From assembly GCF_014841135.1 (NCBI RefSeq), contig NZ_JACYTN010000002.1:1-64000 (forward strand): a DNA stretch of 64,000 nt, read 5' to 3'. A program made the translations under genes and the position numbers. Below, in pieces: positions 43,978-53,040 of this stretch. Within the stretch, counting starts at the first letter, position 1. Each line of letters starts with the position of its first letter. The DNA comes from Paenibacillus arenosi (GTDB lineage: Bacteria; Bacillota; Bacilli; Paenibacillales; Paenibacillaceae). A model generated the notes under the pieces. It was not told where the DNA came from, searched no databases, and saw nothing but the letters and a program-made list of their open reading frames with translations.

Positions 43978-44493
43978 TTACAGTTGTACAGCATGCTCAA
44001 ACCGATGTATGCCAAAATCGTCGATTGAAGACTCCAGCAATTGATCCCTCACTGGATATAAATTGGGTGTAAAACGTACTTCTATGTTCATGTTCATCAA
44101 CCTCTCAAGCCCGTTGTTTATTGCTATCTTATTTATCGGCTTTACGGTTTCATGTGAAATATAATACCCGGCAGTTTCATCAAAAAGGATATATGATTCA
44201 GTAGGAAATTCATATCTATACAGAGTAGTATTTATTATTCTTGAGTACCATTGCGTTTCTACGGTAATAATCGTGTTAGCAGCTGTATTGCCGAAAAACT
44301 TTGTCTCGTCTTGCGCTTGAACCTGTGGGCTCTTGGTGTAGACGATTCGTGGACAGTTTCTAGGAAAGAAAAACGTAAATTGATGTTCTTCATCAATCGC
44401 CCAGACAACAGGCGGCATATTCGTTCGATTTGCTTTTACTCGTGGTTTAAATATTTCAATGTTATCTTCTTCGCTAAAATGAAATAACCGCAT
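43978..44493 (-). CDS. DUF6886-family protein
   Basis: A 171-residue protein that begins MRLFHFSEEDNIEIFKPRV, the characteristic opening of DUF6886, followed by PPVVWAIDEEHQFTFFFPRN, CPRI and a strand-rich middle. Function unknown; the HFSEE..I..F.PR start resembles the NAD-binding start of some ADP-ribosyl-type folds, which I note only as a likeness. Confidence 0.8.
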   Translation of the reverse strand: MRLFHFSEEDNIEIFKPRVKANRTNMPPVVWAIDEEHQFTFFFPRNCPRIVYTKSPQVQAQDETKFFGNTAANTIITVETQWYSRIINTTLYRYEFPTESYILFDETAGYYISHETVKPINKIAINNGLERLMNMNIEVRFTPNLYPVRDQLLESSIDDFGIHRFEHAVQL

Positions 44494-44657
44494 GTAGTCC
44501 TCCTAAATCATTTTTAAAAGTGTATCCGTTTCCAGCTATCTATAATAGATGGTTACAAAAACATGCCAGTAGATTCTAAAATTTATCTGTTCTCCTTTTA
44601 CTACACGTGCATTTGATCTGTTTATTATAGCTTTAACTCTGATTTTTGGTAATAAAA

Positions 44658-44688
44658 AAGAAGAGAGTTGCAACAACTCTCTTCTTCA
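44658..44688 (-). terminator. Terminator of the DUF11 cluster
   Basis: GAAGAGAGTTG and CAACTCTCTTC form an 11-pair stem with loop CAA, followed by TTTTTTA on the minus strand. It lies 70 bases after the last DUF11 gene. Confidence 0.92.
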
Positions 44689-44756
44689 TTCGATTCGATC
44701 GATAACCGCCTTTTTTTATATCAATGATCTAAATTAACCTTCTATTCTAAAACTTC

Positions 44757-47234
44757 CTACACCTTAATTAATTCCCAATGCTGGGCTGGCGTACCATTAT
44801 CCGGCCATTGTTGAATGTTGGCGCCGTTCTGCTGCTGATTACTCGCAAGATCAAGTAAAAGTCCGCTATGCTTCGCTATAAATTTTAATGAACCATCCGG
44901 GTTTTTAACGATGTTCCACCGTTGATGTGCACCGGCTGTGTCTTCCCATTGCTGCACGTTCGCCCCACCAGCTGTTGTAGCTCCCGCTACTTCAAGCAGT
45001 TTCCCACTATGAACCGCAGCAAATGTGTATGAGCCATCTGCTTGCTTCTCCAGCTTCCACTTCTGATGTGCGCCGCCATTGTTTTCATATTGCTGCACAT
45101 TCGCACCATTTTCCTTAGAAGCCCCATATAAATCGAGTACCTTTTGGCTTCCTCTATTTCGAATGATATATACGCCGCTGAAGTCATCTTCCACTACACC
45201 TGGGCAGCACAGTTTTTTCGCTTTTTGCAACGTATCTTGTTGATGTTTCTCATCTATAGTGATTTTGTTTAATGTCTTATTCAACTGATCATTAGCGTGA
45301 AGCAATTGTACTGCACTCCATTGGCCATCATTAAATGCCCGAATCGCATCTTGAATCCGAATCTTCTCTCCTGCAATTACGCCTGCAGCAGCAAGTTCAG
45401 CTTCGCCAACAGCCGTTACCATTTTCTTCTGCGCTTCGCTGCAATTGGCTTCATGTACCGCTGTCACTTCATTTGTCGTTTCTTCCTTACGGAACACTTG
45501 ACCATCTGGCGTGAGCCTGTACTTATAGTCTACCTTCGCTTTATTTGTGACTTTCTTAGGTACTGGATCATCTATCTTCACTTGGAACGTCGCTTTGGCC
45601 GTCGTGCCAGGCGCAACGGTGCCAATATTGACGCCATTTTCAATGTTCCCTACAATTGGACTTCCATTGACCTGCAGGCTGCCTGGAACGAACTTCGTTC
45701 CATTCGGAATTTGATCCTCTACGACAACGTCAGTCAGCGGCGTATCTCCGGTATTGGCAACCTCGATCGTATACGTAATCACATTACCCGCTTTCACGTA
45801 TACAGGCAGGTCTTGTCGCTTCGTCACAGATACTTCGACTTTTCGAATAACGGTCGTTGCCTCATTGCTGTCTGCCTTACCGGACGAGACAGGCAAGCCA
45901 GGAGCGCTCTGGAAATCATATACGACTGACGCCTTGTTAACAGCATTATTGTCTGGCGGTACTTTTATAACGAGAACTTCAAAGGTGACTTCCGTTGGCC
46001 CTTCAACGGAGATAGAGCCAATGTCCACCCCTTTAGTCGGATCTCCATCTGGGATGGGCACACCATCAACCTTTAAGCTACCATCTACGAACTTCAATTC
46101 AGGTGGGAGTGTGTCGGTAAGTGTTGTTATTTTTGCTTCTGTCATGCCATTGTTCTCAACTAATAACGTGTAAGTAAGTTTTTCTCCTACAACTGCTGCT
46201 TCTTTATCGACCTCTTTGCTTACTTTGATTTCTGGGCTGTTAACATCAATTTGGACAGCTAATCCCGCTACGATATAACCGTCAGACTTAGAAGAAAGCT
46301 GTACGACAGCTTCCGTTTGCGCATTTTGCATCGCTGCAGATGCATCCACGTTCGTAATATCCCAGTTATATCGTATCGTTGCTCCGGCACCTCCTGGTGC
46401 CACATTAGCATTCCCAAACGTACCACTTGTGTCCAAGTTGCCAGCATCATCGTTAATTTGCGAAGCAAAGAAGTTATCTACCGGATTGTTCGGTCCTGAA
46501 ATAGGCTGTAAGGAACCCGTGTCTTTACCAAAGAGCAGCTGATCTCCCGGTATTTTAGAGTCACCTTCCATCGCGGTAACGAGTAATCTTGCTTTGACAT
46601 CGCCAAGCTCTGGCGTGGAAAAGCCGGAAATCGTTTGATTAACTGATCCTGCTCGCTCAATCGACGCTGTTCCTACATACACACTCATATTGCGGAGCGG
46701 GAGTGTTGTGTCTTTATACACAACAGATAGTGTCCAACCAGCTGTGTTATTGCTCTTAAAGCGTTGGACAGTAGCAGGTACGCCACTGACCGTATAGCTC
46801 CCAGCCCCATCTGATTGAATCAAGCTCGTCACATTTGCTGATCGAACATAGAAAACTTGGCTCGCCTGCGTCACCTGCTGCGCGGTCGTTGGATCAGGCG
46901 AAATCGTATGGGTTCCGATCGGTGTATAAAGGGTAATGGCCCGATCGATTTCACTCGTTACGTCTTCTCTGCTCGTTTTCGTTGAACCGCCCCAAATCAG
47001 CTCCGCATACAACACTTCACTGCCTATAGGAAAACGAAGCTGTGCGGTGGAAGCATTCTCCTTCCAATCCAAGGTCGTACCCGCTGGATATCCTGTTACC
47101 TGCTTCGTTGTATCCGTCGTAATGAACGCGCCAATATCAGTATAGCTCGTATTGGTACTGCTTAAGCCAAGCGTGTTGCCCGTAAAGGTAACCGCACCGT
47201 TCGTCGTCGTTGAAAATCGCGGATTTAACGCCAT
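44757..47234 (-). CDS. DUF11 surface-type protein with Cys-bracketed tail and ricin lectin domain
   Basis: An 825-residue protein, last of the five-gene cluster. Domains: a shared N-terminal domain of about 330 residues (TTTNGAVTFTGNTLG, YAELIWGGS, SGPNNPVDNFFASQIND, WDITNVD); two DUF11 domains (about 345-455 and 465-590); the Cys-bracketed helical module from Cys598 to Cys676-Cys677; and a ricin-type beta-trefoil at about 685-825 with three QxW repeats (HQKW, HQRW, AQHW). No signal peptide, membrane helix or LPxTG. The lectin domain should bind sugars. The lack of a leader suggests mother-cell assembly on a spore, or non-classical export; both are inference. Confidence 0.85.
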   Translation of the reverse strand: MALNPRFSTTTNGAVTFTGNTLGLSSTNTSYTDIGAFITTDTTKQVTGYPAGTTLDWKENASTAQLRFPIGSEVLYAELIWGGSTKTSREDVTSEIDRAITLYTPIGTHTISPDPTTAQQVTQASQVFYVRSANVTSLIQSDGAGSYTVSGVPATVQRFKSNNTAGWTLSVVYKDTTLPLRNMSVYVGTASIERAGSVNQTISGFSTPELGDVKARLLVTAMEGDSKIPGDQLLFGKDTGSLQPISGPNNPVDNFFASQINDDAGNLDTSGTFGNANVAPGGAGATIRYNWDITNVDASAAMQNAQTEAVVQLSSKSDGYIVAGLAVQIDVNSPEIKVSKEVDKEAAVVGEKLTYTLLVENNGMTEAKITTLTDTLPPELKFVDGSLKVDGVPIPDGDPTKGVDIGSISVEGPTEVTFEVLVIKVPPDNNAVNKASVVYDFQSAPGLPVSSGKADSNEATTVIRKVEVSVTKRQDLPVYVKAGNVITYTIEVANTGDTPLTDVVVEDQIPNGTKFVPGSLQVNGSPIVGNIENGVNIGTVAPGTTAKATFQVKIDDPVPKKVTNKAKVDYKYRLTPDGQVFRKEETTNEVTAVHEANCSEAQKKMVTAVGEAELAAAGVIAGEKIRIQDAIRAFNDGQWSAVQLLHANDQLNKTLNKITIDEKHQQDTLQKAKKLCCPGVVEDDFSGVYIIRNRGSQKVLDLYGASKENGANVQQYENNGGAHQKWKLEKQADGSYTFAAVHSGKLLEVAGATTAGGANVQQWEDTAGAHQRWNIVKNPDGSLKFIAKHSGLLLDLASNQQQNGANIQQWPDNGTPAQHWELIKV

Positions 47235-47273
47235 CTATCTCTCACCCTTTCTCCATACCTCGTTCCATCTCTA

Positions 47274-47924
47274 TTAACAACCGCAGCAAAGGTCTTTAAC
47301 CTTATCGAGTTTGTTTTTCAATTCTTTTTCAAGATTCGCAATATGCTGTACAGCTGTCTTGGCACTTTGATTAATCATCAGCAATTCGGGGACGGTAATG
47401 TGGCCAGCCCGAAAGGAGTTAACTGCGGCTTGTATCTTCTCTCCTTCGATATAAAGAACGGTCGCAAGTTCTTTCTCTTCTTGTGCAATCGAATGGATAA
47501 TCAGGTCACGGGACCATTCACAGGCAGAGCGCCCAGCAGGCACATTTACCTGCACTTCATTGCTTACCGCATCTACGTAGCCACCGGAATATTGAGAACC
47601 CATAGTAGCTTTATTTTTAATTACACCGCTTGGATGCGGCTTAACAACTTCCACTTGAAACGAAATCGTAATCGGCCCTTCGATAGACAGTTGGTCAAGC
47701 GTAATAAACTGGGTCGGATCTGCGCCTGGCTGAGATTCGCCATCGATTGTCACGCTATTGGGAACGAATTTCACTTCGTCAGATAAAACGTCTTTGAACT
47801 TACAGTTTGTCACCTCGACCGTACTATCATTGGCAAGTGTAAAGGTATAGGTTAAAATATCGCCAACTACCGCGTCCGTCTTATCTACTTCTTTTAAAAT
47901 ACTTACATTCGGCGTATCCGACAT
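47274..47924 (-). CDS. Short DUF11 protein with Cys-bracketed tail
   Basis: A 216-residue protein: one DUF11 domain (VSILKEVDKTDAVVGDILTY ... VKFVPNSVTIDGESQPGADP, FITLDQLSIEGPITISFQVE) followed directly by the helical module from Cys135 to Cys213-Cys214 and a final Cys216 (LCCGC). The module has the shared EGEKIQAAVNSF motif. The long N-terminal domain of its large paralogues is absent, so it could be a minor or adaptor subunit. It starts 121 bases after the 243-aa gene and is transcribed in line with it. Confidence 0.85.
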   Translation of the reverse strand: MSDTPNVSILKEVDKTDAVVGDILTYTFTLANDSTVEVTNCKFKDVLSDEVKFVPNSVTIDGESQPGADPTQFITLDQLSIEGPITISFQVEVVKPHPSGVIKNKATMGSQYSGGYVDAVSNEVQVNVPAGRSACEWSRDLIIHSIAQEEKELATVLYIEGEKIQAAVNSFRAGHITVPELLMINQSAKTAVQHIANLEKELKNKLDKVKDLCCGC

Positions 47925-48045
47925 TTGCTTTCACCCTTTCTTTCTGGAAGCGAAAACGTAAATAGACATGGGGCAAATGGCATTCGTTCCAGCATGCTCA
48001 ACTTATCGATTTCTTACTAGTTCCTATGCTGCATCCACTTACGTG

Positions 48046-48777
48046 TTACTTGCAGCCCTTGCACAAATCCTGATTGGCCGTTCGTTTGCTGGCTAGTACT
48101 TGCGACAGTGCTGTTAAAGCTGTGACTGTTCTATTTTTGCTATCATCAATCAACTGCTGTTCCTCGCTCGCAATTTTCCCATCTTCCACAGCCTGATGCG
48201 CAGCTCGACCTTTCTCTGCTTCTACATCTAATAGCGCTTGAACAGCTTTCTCCTGCTCTGCAATTGAAAATTCCACTGTCGCCTGACTTTTCTCGCAGTT
48301 CGTAAGCGGTCGAACGAGCAACTTCGTTCTCGTCTCATTGCTTATTGCTTCCCCTTTTGTAACAGGAGCTCCTGGCACACTTTCGTACTCAAAGTTTACT
48401 TTCGCTTTATTTTTCACAATCTCATCAGGAGGAATATTAACAATTTTGGCTTGGAAGGTTACTGCCACCAACTGTTCAGGCACTATCGTTCCTAGCGGGA
48501 CTCCACTACTAATATGTGCATTCGGTTGCGACACTCCATCTACAAAAACGCTGCCCAGCACAAACTTTAACTCTTTCGGCAGCACATCTTTCAATATCGC
48601 TTTTTGCGCATCCACTGCCCCTGTGTTCGTCACGAGCACGGTAAAAGTCAGTACATCCTTGACCTTCGCTTCTTCTTTGTTCACGGATTTATTCACTTCA
48701 ATATGTGGACGATCGAGGGTACTGACAAGCGCCTTCGTATTTGTAAGATTACTCGCTGTCGTTTCCTTTTTCGACAT
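48046..48777 (-). CDS. Short DUF11 protein with Cys-bracketed tail
   Basis: A 243-residue protein. After a 30-residue Thr/Ser-rich start come one DUF11 domain (IEVNKSVNKEEAKVKDVLTF ... VLGSVFVDGVSQPNAHI) and the helical module from Cys161 to Cys239, ending KGCK (Cys242). The Cys-to-Cys distance is 78 as in its neighbours, although the sequence between is quite different (AEKGRAAHQAVEDG). No signal peptide. It is the third gene of the cluster in transcription order. Confidence 0.85.
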   Translation of the reverse strand: MSKKETTASNLTNTKALVSTLDRPHIEVNKSVNKEEAKVKDVLTFTVLVTNTGAVDAQKAILKDVLPKELKFVLGSVFVDGVSQPNAHISSGVPLGTIVPEQLVAVTFQAKIVNIPPDEIVKNKAKVNFEYESVPGAPVTKGEAISNETRTKLLVRPLTNCEKSQATVEFSIAEQEKAVQALLDVEAEKGRAAHQAVEDGKIASEEQQLIDDSKNRTVTALTALSQVLASKRTANQDLCKGCK

Positions 48778-48839
48778 AGATTCTCACCCTTCCGATCCTT
48801 GAATCAGATTTCTCACCTTTCACCGCTCAACGCTAAGTT

Positions 48840-50498
48840 TTAGGAACAGAAATTACAAACCACTTTCGCAGCCGCAAGCTTCTCCTTAAGCTCGGACTCC
48901 AACGCAATGATGCTGTCGAGCATATCTGCCACACTGTCATTAACAGCAACAAGATCCTGAACCGAGATATCTACATTCCCAAATGCACGCGCTGCTGCTT
49001 CAATCTTTTCCGCTTCTGCCCGCAGGATTCGAGCGATGCTGTGCTCAGCTTCGGCAATCGTATTAATAATTTGATTTTTTCCGTCCTCACAAGTAGGCGG
49101 CTCGATCACCTCGACACCAGGCTTGTTGCTAATACTCGTCGCTGTCGAGATTGGCAGATCTGGTCTGCTCTGAAAATCAAATGTCATCGAAGCTTGATTG
49201 TGTACAACTTTATCTTCTGGTTCCTTCGTAATCTTCGCCTGATACGTAATGATGATCGTCTCACCGACCGCCAACGTACCGATATTTACCCCATTCTCAA
49301 TATCTTGACTGTCAAATGCTTCTCCACGGACTCGCAAACTGTCTGGTACATATTCAAGCTCAGGATCGAGATAATCCTTAAAAATAACATTCGTCGCATC
49401 GACATATCCGTCATTTTTCACTTCTAATGTGTAAGTGACGATTTCACCTACAACGGCTTGCTTTTTATCCGAGGATTTAGTCATTTTAACGATTGGACTA
49501 TTAGCATCAATTTGTACGCCATATCCGCTTACTAAGTAAGTATCCTGTCTCGTCGCAATACGCGCTATCGCTTCGGTCTGTCCATGATACAGCGTGTGCG
49601 TAACATCTACATTTGTAATGTCCCAACCAGACCGCACGCCGAATCCGTCTGAGCCGACAGGTTTATTAAGCCCTCCAGCCGTTCCACTTGTATCTAAATA
49701 GCCCAGATCGTCGTTAATTTGCGAAGCAAAGAAGTTTTCCGCTGGATTGTTAGGTCCTGAAATGACCGACAAAGAGGAGCGGTTGGGACCGAACTCGAAA
49801 TGGTCGCCCGGCAGATTCGCATTCCCTTCCATCGCCGTGAGCATGACCCGCCCTTTAATTTCGCCGCCTTCTGGCGTTTTAAAGTTGTAGATCAACTCAT
49901 CTACAGGTGGGTTGAACATCGTAATAAGCTGAGAACCTACATAAATGTTCATATTGCGAATTTTGAGTGCAGGATGCTTATATACGACAGCTAGTGTCCA
50001 TCCAGCCGTATTCGTCGAACCTAAAAACGTACAGTTTCTAATCGATCCAGGAACACCACCTACAATATAACTTCCAGCTCCAGCAGTTCTCACATAATCC
50101 GTCACATTCGCAGAGCGGACATAAAACACTTGGCCATTTGCCGACTCCTCACGAGCTGTGTAACCATCAGGAGCGATCGTGACAGTTGCACTTGGAGTCC
50201 GAAACCAAATCGACGTATTAATAGACCCGCCAATATCGCTAGAGTCATCTCTTGTCGATCCGCCCCAGATTAGCTCAGCATATAAGATTTCACTCCCTGC
50301 AGGAAAACGAAGTTCAGCTGCAGAAGAGTTCTCTTGCCAGCTAAATGTACTACCTGCTGGATAGCCGGATACTTGCTTCGAGGTATCTGTAGATAGAAAT
50401 GCACCAATATCAGTACTTCCATCTGCATAGCCTAACGTATTGCCAGTGAACGTAATGGCACCATTGGTCGTTTGGGTAAAACGATGAATAAATGGCAT
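48840..50498 (-). CDS. DUF11 protein with large N-terminal domain and Cys-bracketed tail
   Basis: A 552-residue protein: the shared N-terminal domain (RFTQTTNGAITFTGNTLGYA, LYAELIWGGSTRDD, GWDITNVD), one DUF11 domain at about 345-455 (VKMTKSSDKKQAVVGEIVTY) and the helical module from Cys470 to Cys548 with final NFCS (Cys551). The EAEKIEAAARAF motif is in the module. It has one DUF11 fewer than the 678- and 825-residue paralogues. No leader sequence, membrane helix or sortase motif. Confidence 0.85.
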   Translation of the reverse strand: MPFIHRFTQTTNGAITFTGNTLGYADGSTDIGAFLSTDTSKQVSGYPAGSTFSWQENSSAAELRFPAGSEILYAELIWGGSTRDDSSDIGGSINTSIWFRTPSATVTIAPDGYTAREESANGQVFYVRSANVTDYVRTAGAGSYIVGGVPGSIRNCTFLGSTNTAGWTLAVVYKHPALKIRNMNIYVGSQLITMFNPPVDELIYNFKTPEGGEIKGRVMLTAMEGNANLPGDHFEFGPNRSSLSVISGPNNPAENFFASQINDDLGYLDTSGTAGGLNKPVGSDGFGVRSGWDITNVDVTHTLYHGQTEAIARIATRQDTYLVSGYGVQIDANSPIVKMTKSSDKKQAVVGEIVTYTLEVKNDGYVDATNVIFKDYLDPELEYVPDSLRVRGEAFDSQDIENGVNIGTLAVGETIIITYQAKITKEPEDKVVHNQASMTFDFQSRPDLPISTATSISNKPGVEVIEPPTCEDGKNQIINTIAEAEHSIARILRAEAEKIEAAARAFGNVDISVQDLVAVNDSVADMLDSIIALESELKEKLAAAKVVCNFCS

Positions 50499-50598
50499 CT
50501 TGCTCCTCCCTTTTCCTTAAAATCTCGCACGTCACGTATTCTTCCAAGCCAAGAAACATTGTGCATTTCTTCACGAAACAGACCGATCTAAATAAGCT

Positions 50599-52635
50599 TT
50601 AGCAGCATACTTTCTTCGCAACTTCTAGCTTTTCTTTCAACACCTTCTCTAGCAGCGCCGCTTTTTGTACAACTTTTTCAACACTCAAATTAATAGACGC
50701 AAGCTCTTCGGCAGTAATTCGTCCATCTCCAAATGCTTCGATCGCTTTTTGTATTTTCACACGCTCTGCTTGTAAAACTTTCGCTAGGGCCAGCTCTTGC
50801 AGTGCCACGGATTCAAAAATTTGATTTTGCGCTTTATGGCAGTTCGTCTCCAGCCAAGCTGTTATCGTGTTACTAGCCGCAGTGTCTTGACGCACGTCAC
50901 TTCCCGGCTTCAATTGATATCGATAGTCCGCTTCTGCCTTGTTGTCGACTTGTTCTGGCAATGGACTTTGTACCGCTACTTGGAAAGTAATCCAGGCGGA
51001 TTGATCAGGAAGCAAAGTACCAAGTGGAATCCCTGTAGCCAGATCGCCCGAAACTGGTACACCGTTGACCGTAAGACTGCCAGGTACAATCGCCGTTCCT
51101 GCTGGAACTGCATCTTTAATCGAAACGGCATCCACCGCTGTATCTCCATTATTCGTAATATCAAGCGTATACGTAATGACATCTCCTACTTTGTCATAAA
51201 CAGATCGATCTTCGCTTTTTACGACATCCAATTGGACATGCTTAATGATCGTTTCTGCGGCATTGGAACTGCTGGAACCCGATGAAAGAGGAAGTCCTGC
51301 TGCGCTTTGATACTCATAATCAAGCGTACCAACATTACTCACCTTTCCACTTGGTGGAACAGCAATCACTTTTACTTTGAATATAATTTCAACGGGCCCT
51401 TCGATACTGACAGAACCGATATCGATACCTACAGTCGGATCTTCCCCTGGTCTTGCTTGTCCGTCTACCGTCACACTATTCGGTACAAATTGCAGCTCAT
51501 CTGGCAGAATATCTTTGAAAATCGCATTTTGCGCTTCTGCCAGACCTCCATTTTCGACAAGAATCGTGTACGTTAACTCATCTCCGACAAGTGCTGCATC
51601 TTCATCCACCTGCTTATCAATCTTAATATCTGGGCTATTTACATCGATTTGAATGCCTAAAGCGGAGAGGACGAAACCATCCATATCGGTTTTGAAGCGT
51701 GCCGTCGCTGACGTTTGTGAGGTATTCATCGCATCTGAAATATCTACGTTCGTAATATCCCAGCCATACCGTTGAGAAGATTGCTTTTGACCTGGAGTAA
51801 CGTTGTTCGTTCCCTGCGTTCCGGTTGTATCTAAGTTCCCGCTATCATCATTGATTTGTGAAGCAAAAAAGTTATCTACTAGGTTATTCGGACCTGATAT
51901 CGGTTGTACATTACTCGGAGAAGGGCCAAACAAAAACTGATCCTTTGTAATGAAGCTGTCTCCTTCAATCGCAGACAATAAGGCTCGTGCTTGAAACGGT
52001 TTAGAATCAGGCGTGCCAAAACCATCTATTGTCTGGTCTACTACATTTCCTCGTTCCACATTAGCCGTACCTACGTATACATTCATATTACGCGGAGGTA
52101 ATGCATCATTTTTATATACAACAGCAAGGGTCCAGCCTGCTGCATTACTTTTGCTTGGGCGGAGTATAGTTGCCGGTACTCCATTAACGGTATAAAGCCC
52201 TGCACCGCTTGATTTGACGATTGAGGTTACATCAGCCGAGCGAATGTAAAACGTATGTTTTTCATGCACAACCGTTTGGGCTGTGGCGGAGTCAGGCGAA
52301 ATCGTTTGAGCTGAACCATTGGGGTTAACGAAAGTAATGGGTGTATCCAAATCTGCCGTAACATCTGAAGTATTAAATTTGGCAGTTCCTCCCCAAATCA
52401 ACTCGGCATAAAGCACTTCACTAGCTGATGGAACTCTTAAACGAGCTTGAGAAGCATTTAATTTCCAATCCCTTGTACTACCCGGTGGGTATCCTGCCTC
52501 TTGCAAAGCGGGATCCAGCGTAATGAACGCTCCAATGTCGTTGTAACTAGGATTAATCGCCCCAAATCCTAAGGTGTTTCCCGTAAACGTTATCGCTCCA
52601 TTGATAGTCGTCGTATAACGGCGCAGTATTGGCAT
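50599..52635 (-). CDS. DUF11 protein with large N-terminal domain and Cys-bracketed tail
   Basis: A 678-residue protein, first in the cluster. Residues 1-330 are the shared domain (YTTTINGAITFTGNTLGFGA, VLYAELIWGGTAKF, SGPNNLVDNFFASQIND, WDITNVD). DUF11 domains lie at about 336-455 and 467-590. The helical module runs from Cys599 to Cys677-Cys678, the last two residues. No signal peptide. AAAGGA precedes ATG 52635. The 5' leader holds two perfect inverted repeats. Later genes follow at gaps of 100, 62, 121 and 39 bases, so one transcript is likely. Confidence 0.85.
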   Translation of the reverse strand: MPILRRYTTTINGAITFTGNTLGFGAINPSYNDIGAFITLDPALQEAGYPPGSTRDWKLNASQARLRVPSASEVLYAELIWGGTAKFNTSDVTADLDTPITFVNPNGSAQTISPDSATAQTVVHEKHTFYIRSADVTSIVKSSGAGLYTVNGVPATILRPSKSNAAGWTLAVVYKNDALPPRNMNVYVGTANVERGNVVDQTIDGFGTPDSKPFQARALLSAIEGDSFITKDQFLFGPSPSNVQPISGPNNLVDNFFASQINDDSGNLDTTGTQGTNNVTPGQKQSSQRYGWDITNVDISDAMNTSQTSATARFKTDMDGFVLSALGIQIDVNSPDIKIDKQVDEDAALVGDELTYTILVENGGLAEAQNAIFKDILPDELQFVPNSVTVDGQARPGEDPTVGIDIGSVSIEGPVEIIFKVKVIAVPPSGKVSNVGTLDYEYQSAAGLPLSSGSSSSNAAETIIKHVQLDVVKSEDRSVYDKVGDVITYTLDITNNGDTAVDAVSIKDAVPAGTAIVPGSLTVNGVPVSGDLATGIPLGTLLPDQSAWITFQVAVQSPLPEQVDNKAEADYRYQLKPGSDVRQDTAASNTITAWLETNCHKAQNQIFESVALQELALAKVLQAERVKIQKAIEAFGDGRITAEELASINLSVEKVVQKAALLEKVLKEKLEVAKKVCC

Positions 52636-52656
52636 TCTCTTCGTCCTTTCTTTCCC

Positions 52657-52715
52657 AAGTAAATGATTATTTACTTAAAATTGTGTCCATCTTAACTCGT
52701 TTCTGTGAGATGGAC
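52657..52715. promoter_or_regulatory. Two perfect inverted repeats in the leader of the DUF11 cluster
   Basis: AAGTAAAT-GATT-ATTTACTT (52657-52676) lies just before the first DUF11 start, and GTCCATCT ... AGATGGAC (52685-52692 and 52708-52715) precedes it. A third hairpin, GTAGG-ATATT-CCCTAC, lies near 52818. They may be operators or RNA structures. The rest of the gap to 53016 holds only the SLH-gene promoter. Confidence 0.5.
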
Positions 52716-53040
52716 TGTAAAGCATATTAGCTCGATCTGAAAAAGATAACCTGATAATTTTGGCAAAATAAGGGTTACCGTGCACAATATTTTTGAAAAC
52801 GAATACAAAAAAGAACGTAGGATATTCCCTACGCCGACGTAATATTCATGTTATTTTCAGCATCCACTTATGTGAAATTAGTATTTGAAAATGTAATAAA
52901 AATAGCTATACTTTGGCCGGCACCTCATTCCATTACGATCTGAAACTGAGCTTTACATAGAGAATAAATTGAATACACTCATATATAAATATACTCATAT
53001 TTAGTATAATAGATGGATGAATTTACTAGGAGGAATAAGT

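Noticed and set aside
45297-45929. Long antisense frames inside the DUF11 genes (also 46936-47145, 48338-48802 and 50797-51285)
   Set aside because: Shadow frames of repetitive coding sequence; no binding sites and no domain pattern.
44757-52635. DUF11 cluster as a sortase-anchored pilus
   Set aside because: No signal peptides, LPxTG motifs or sortase gene are seen.
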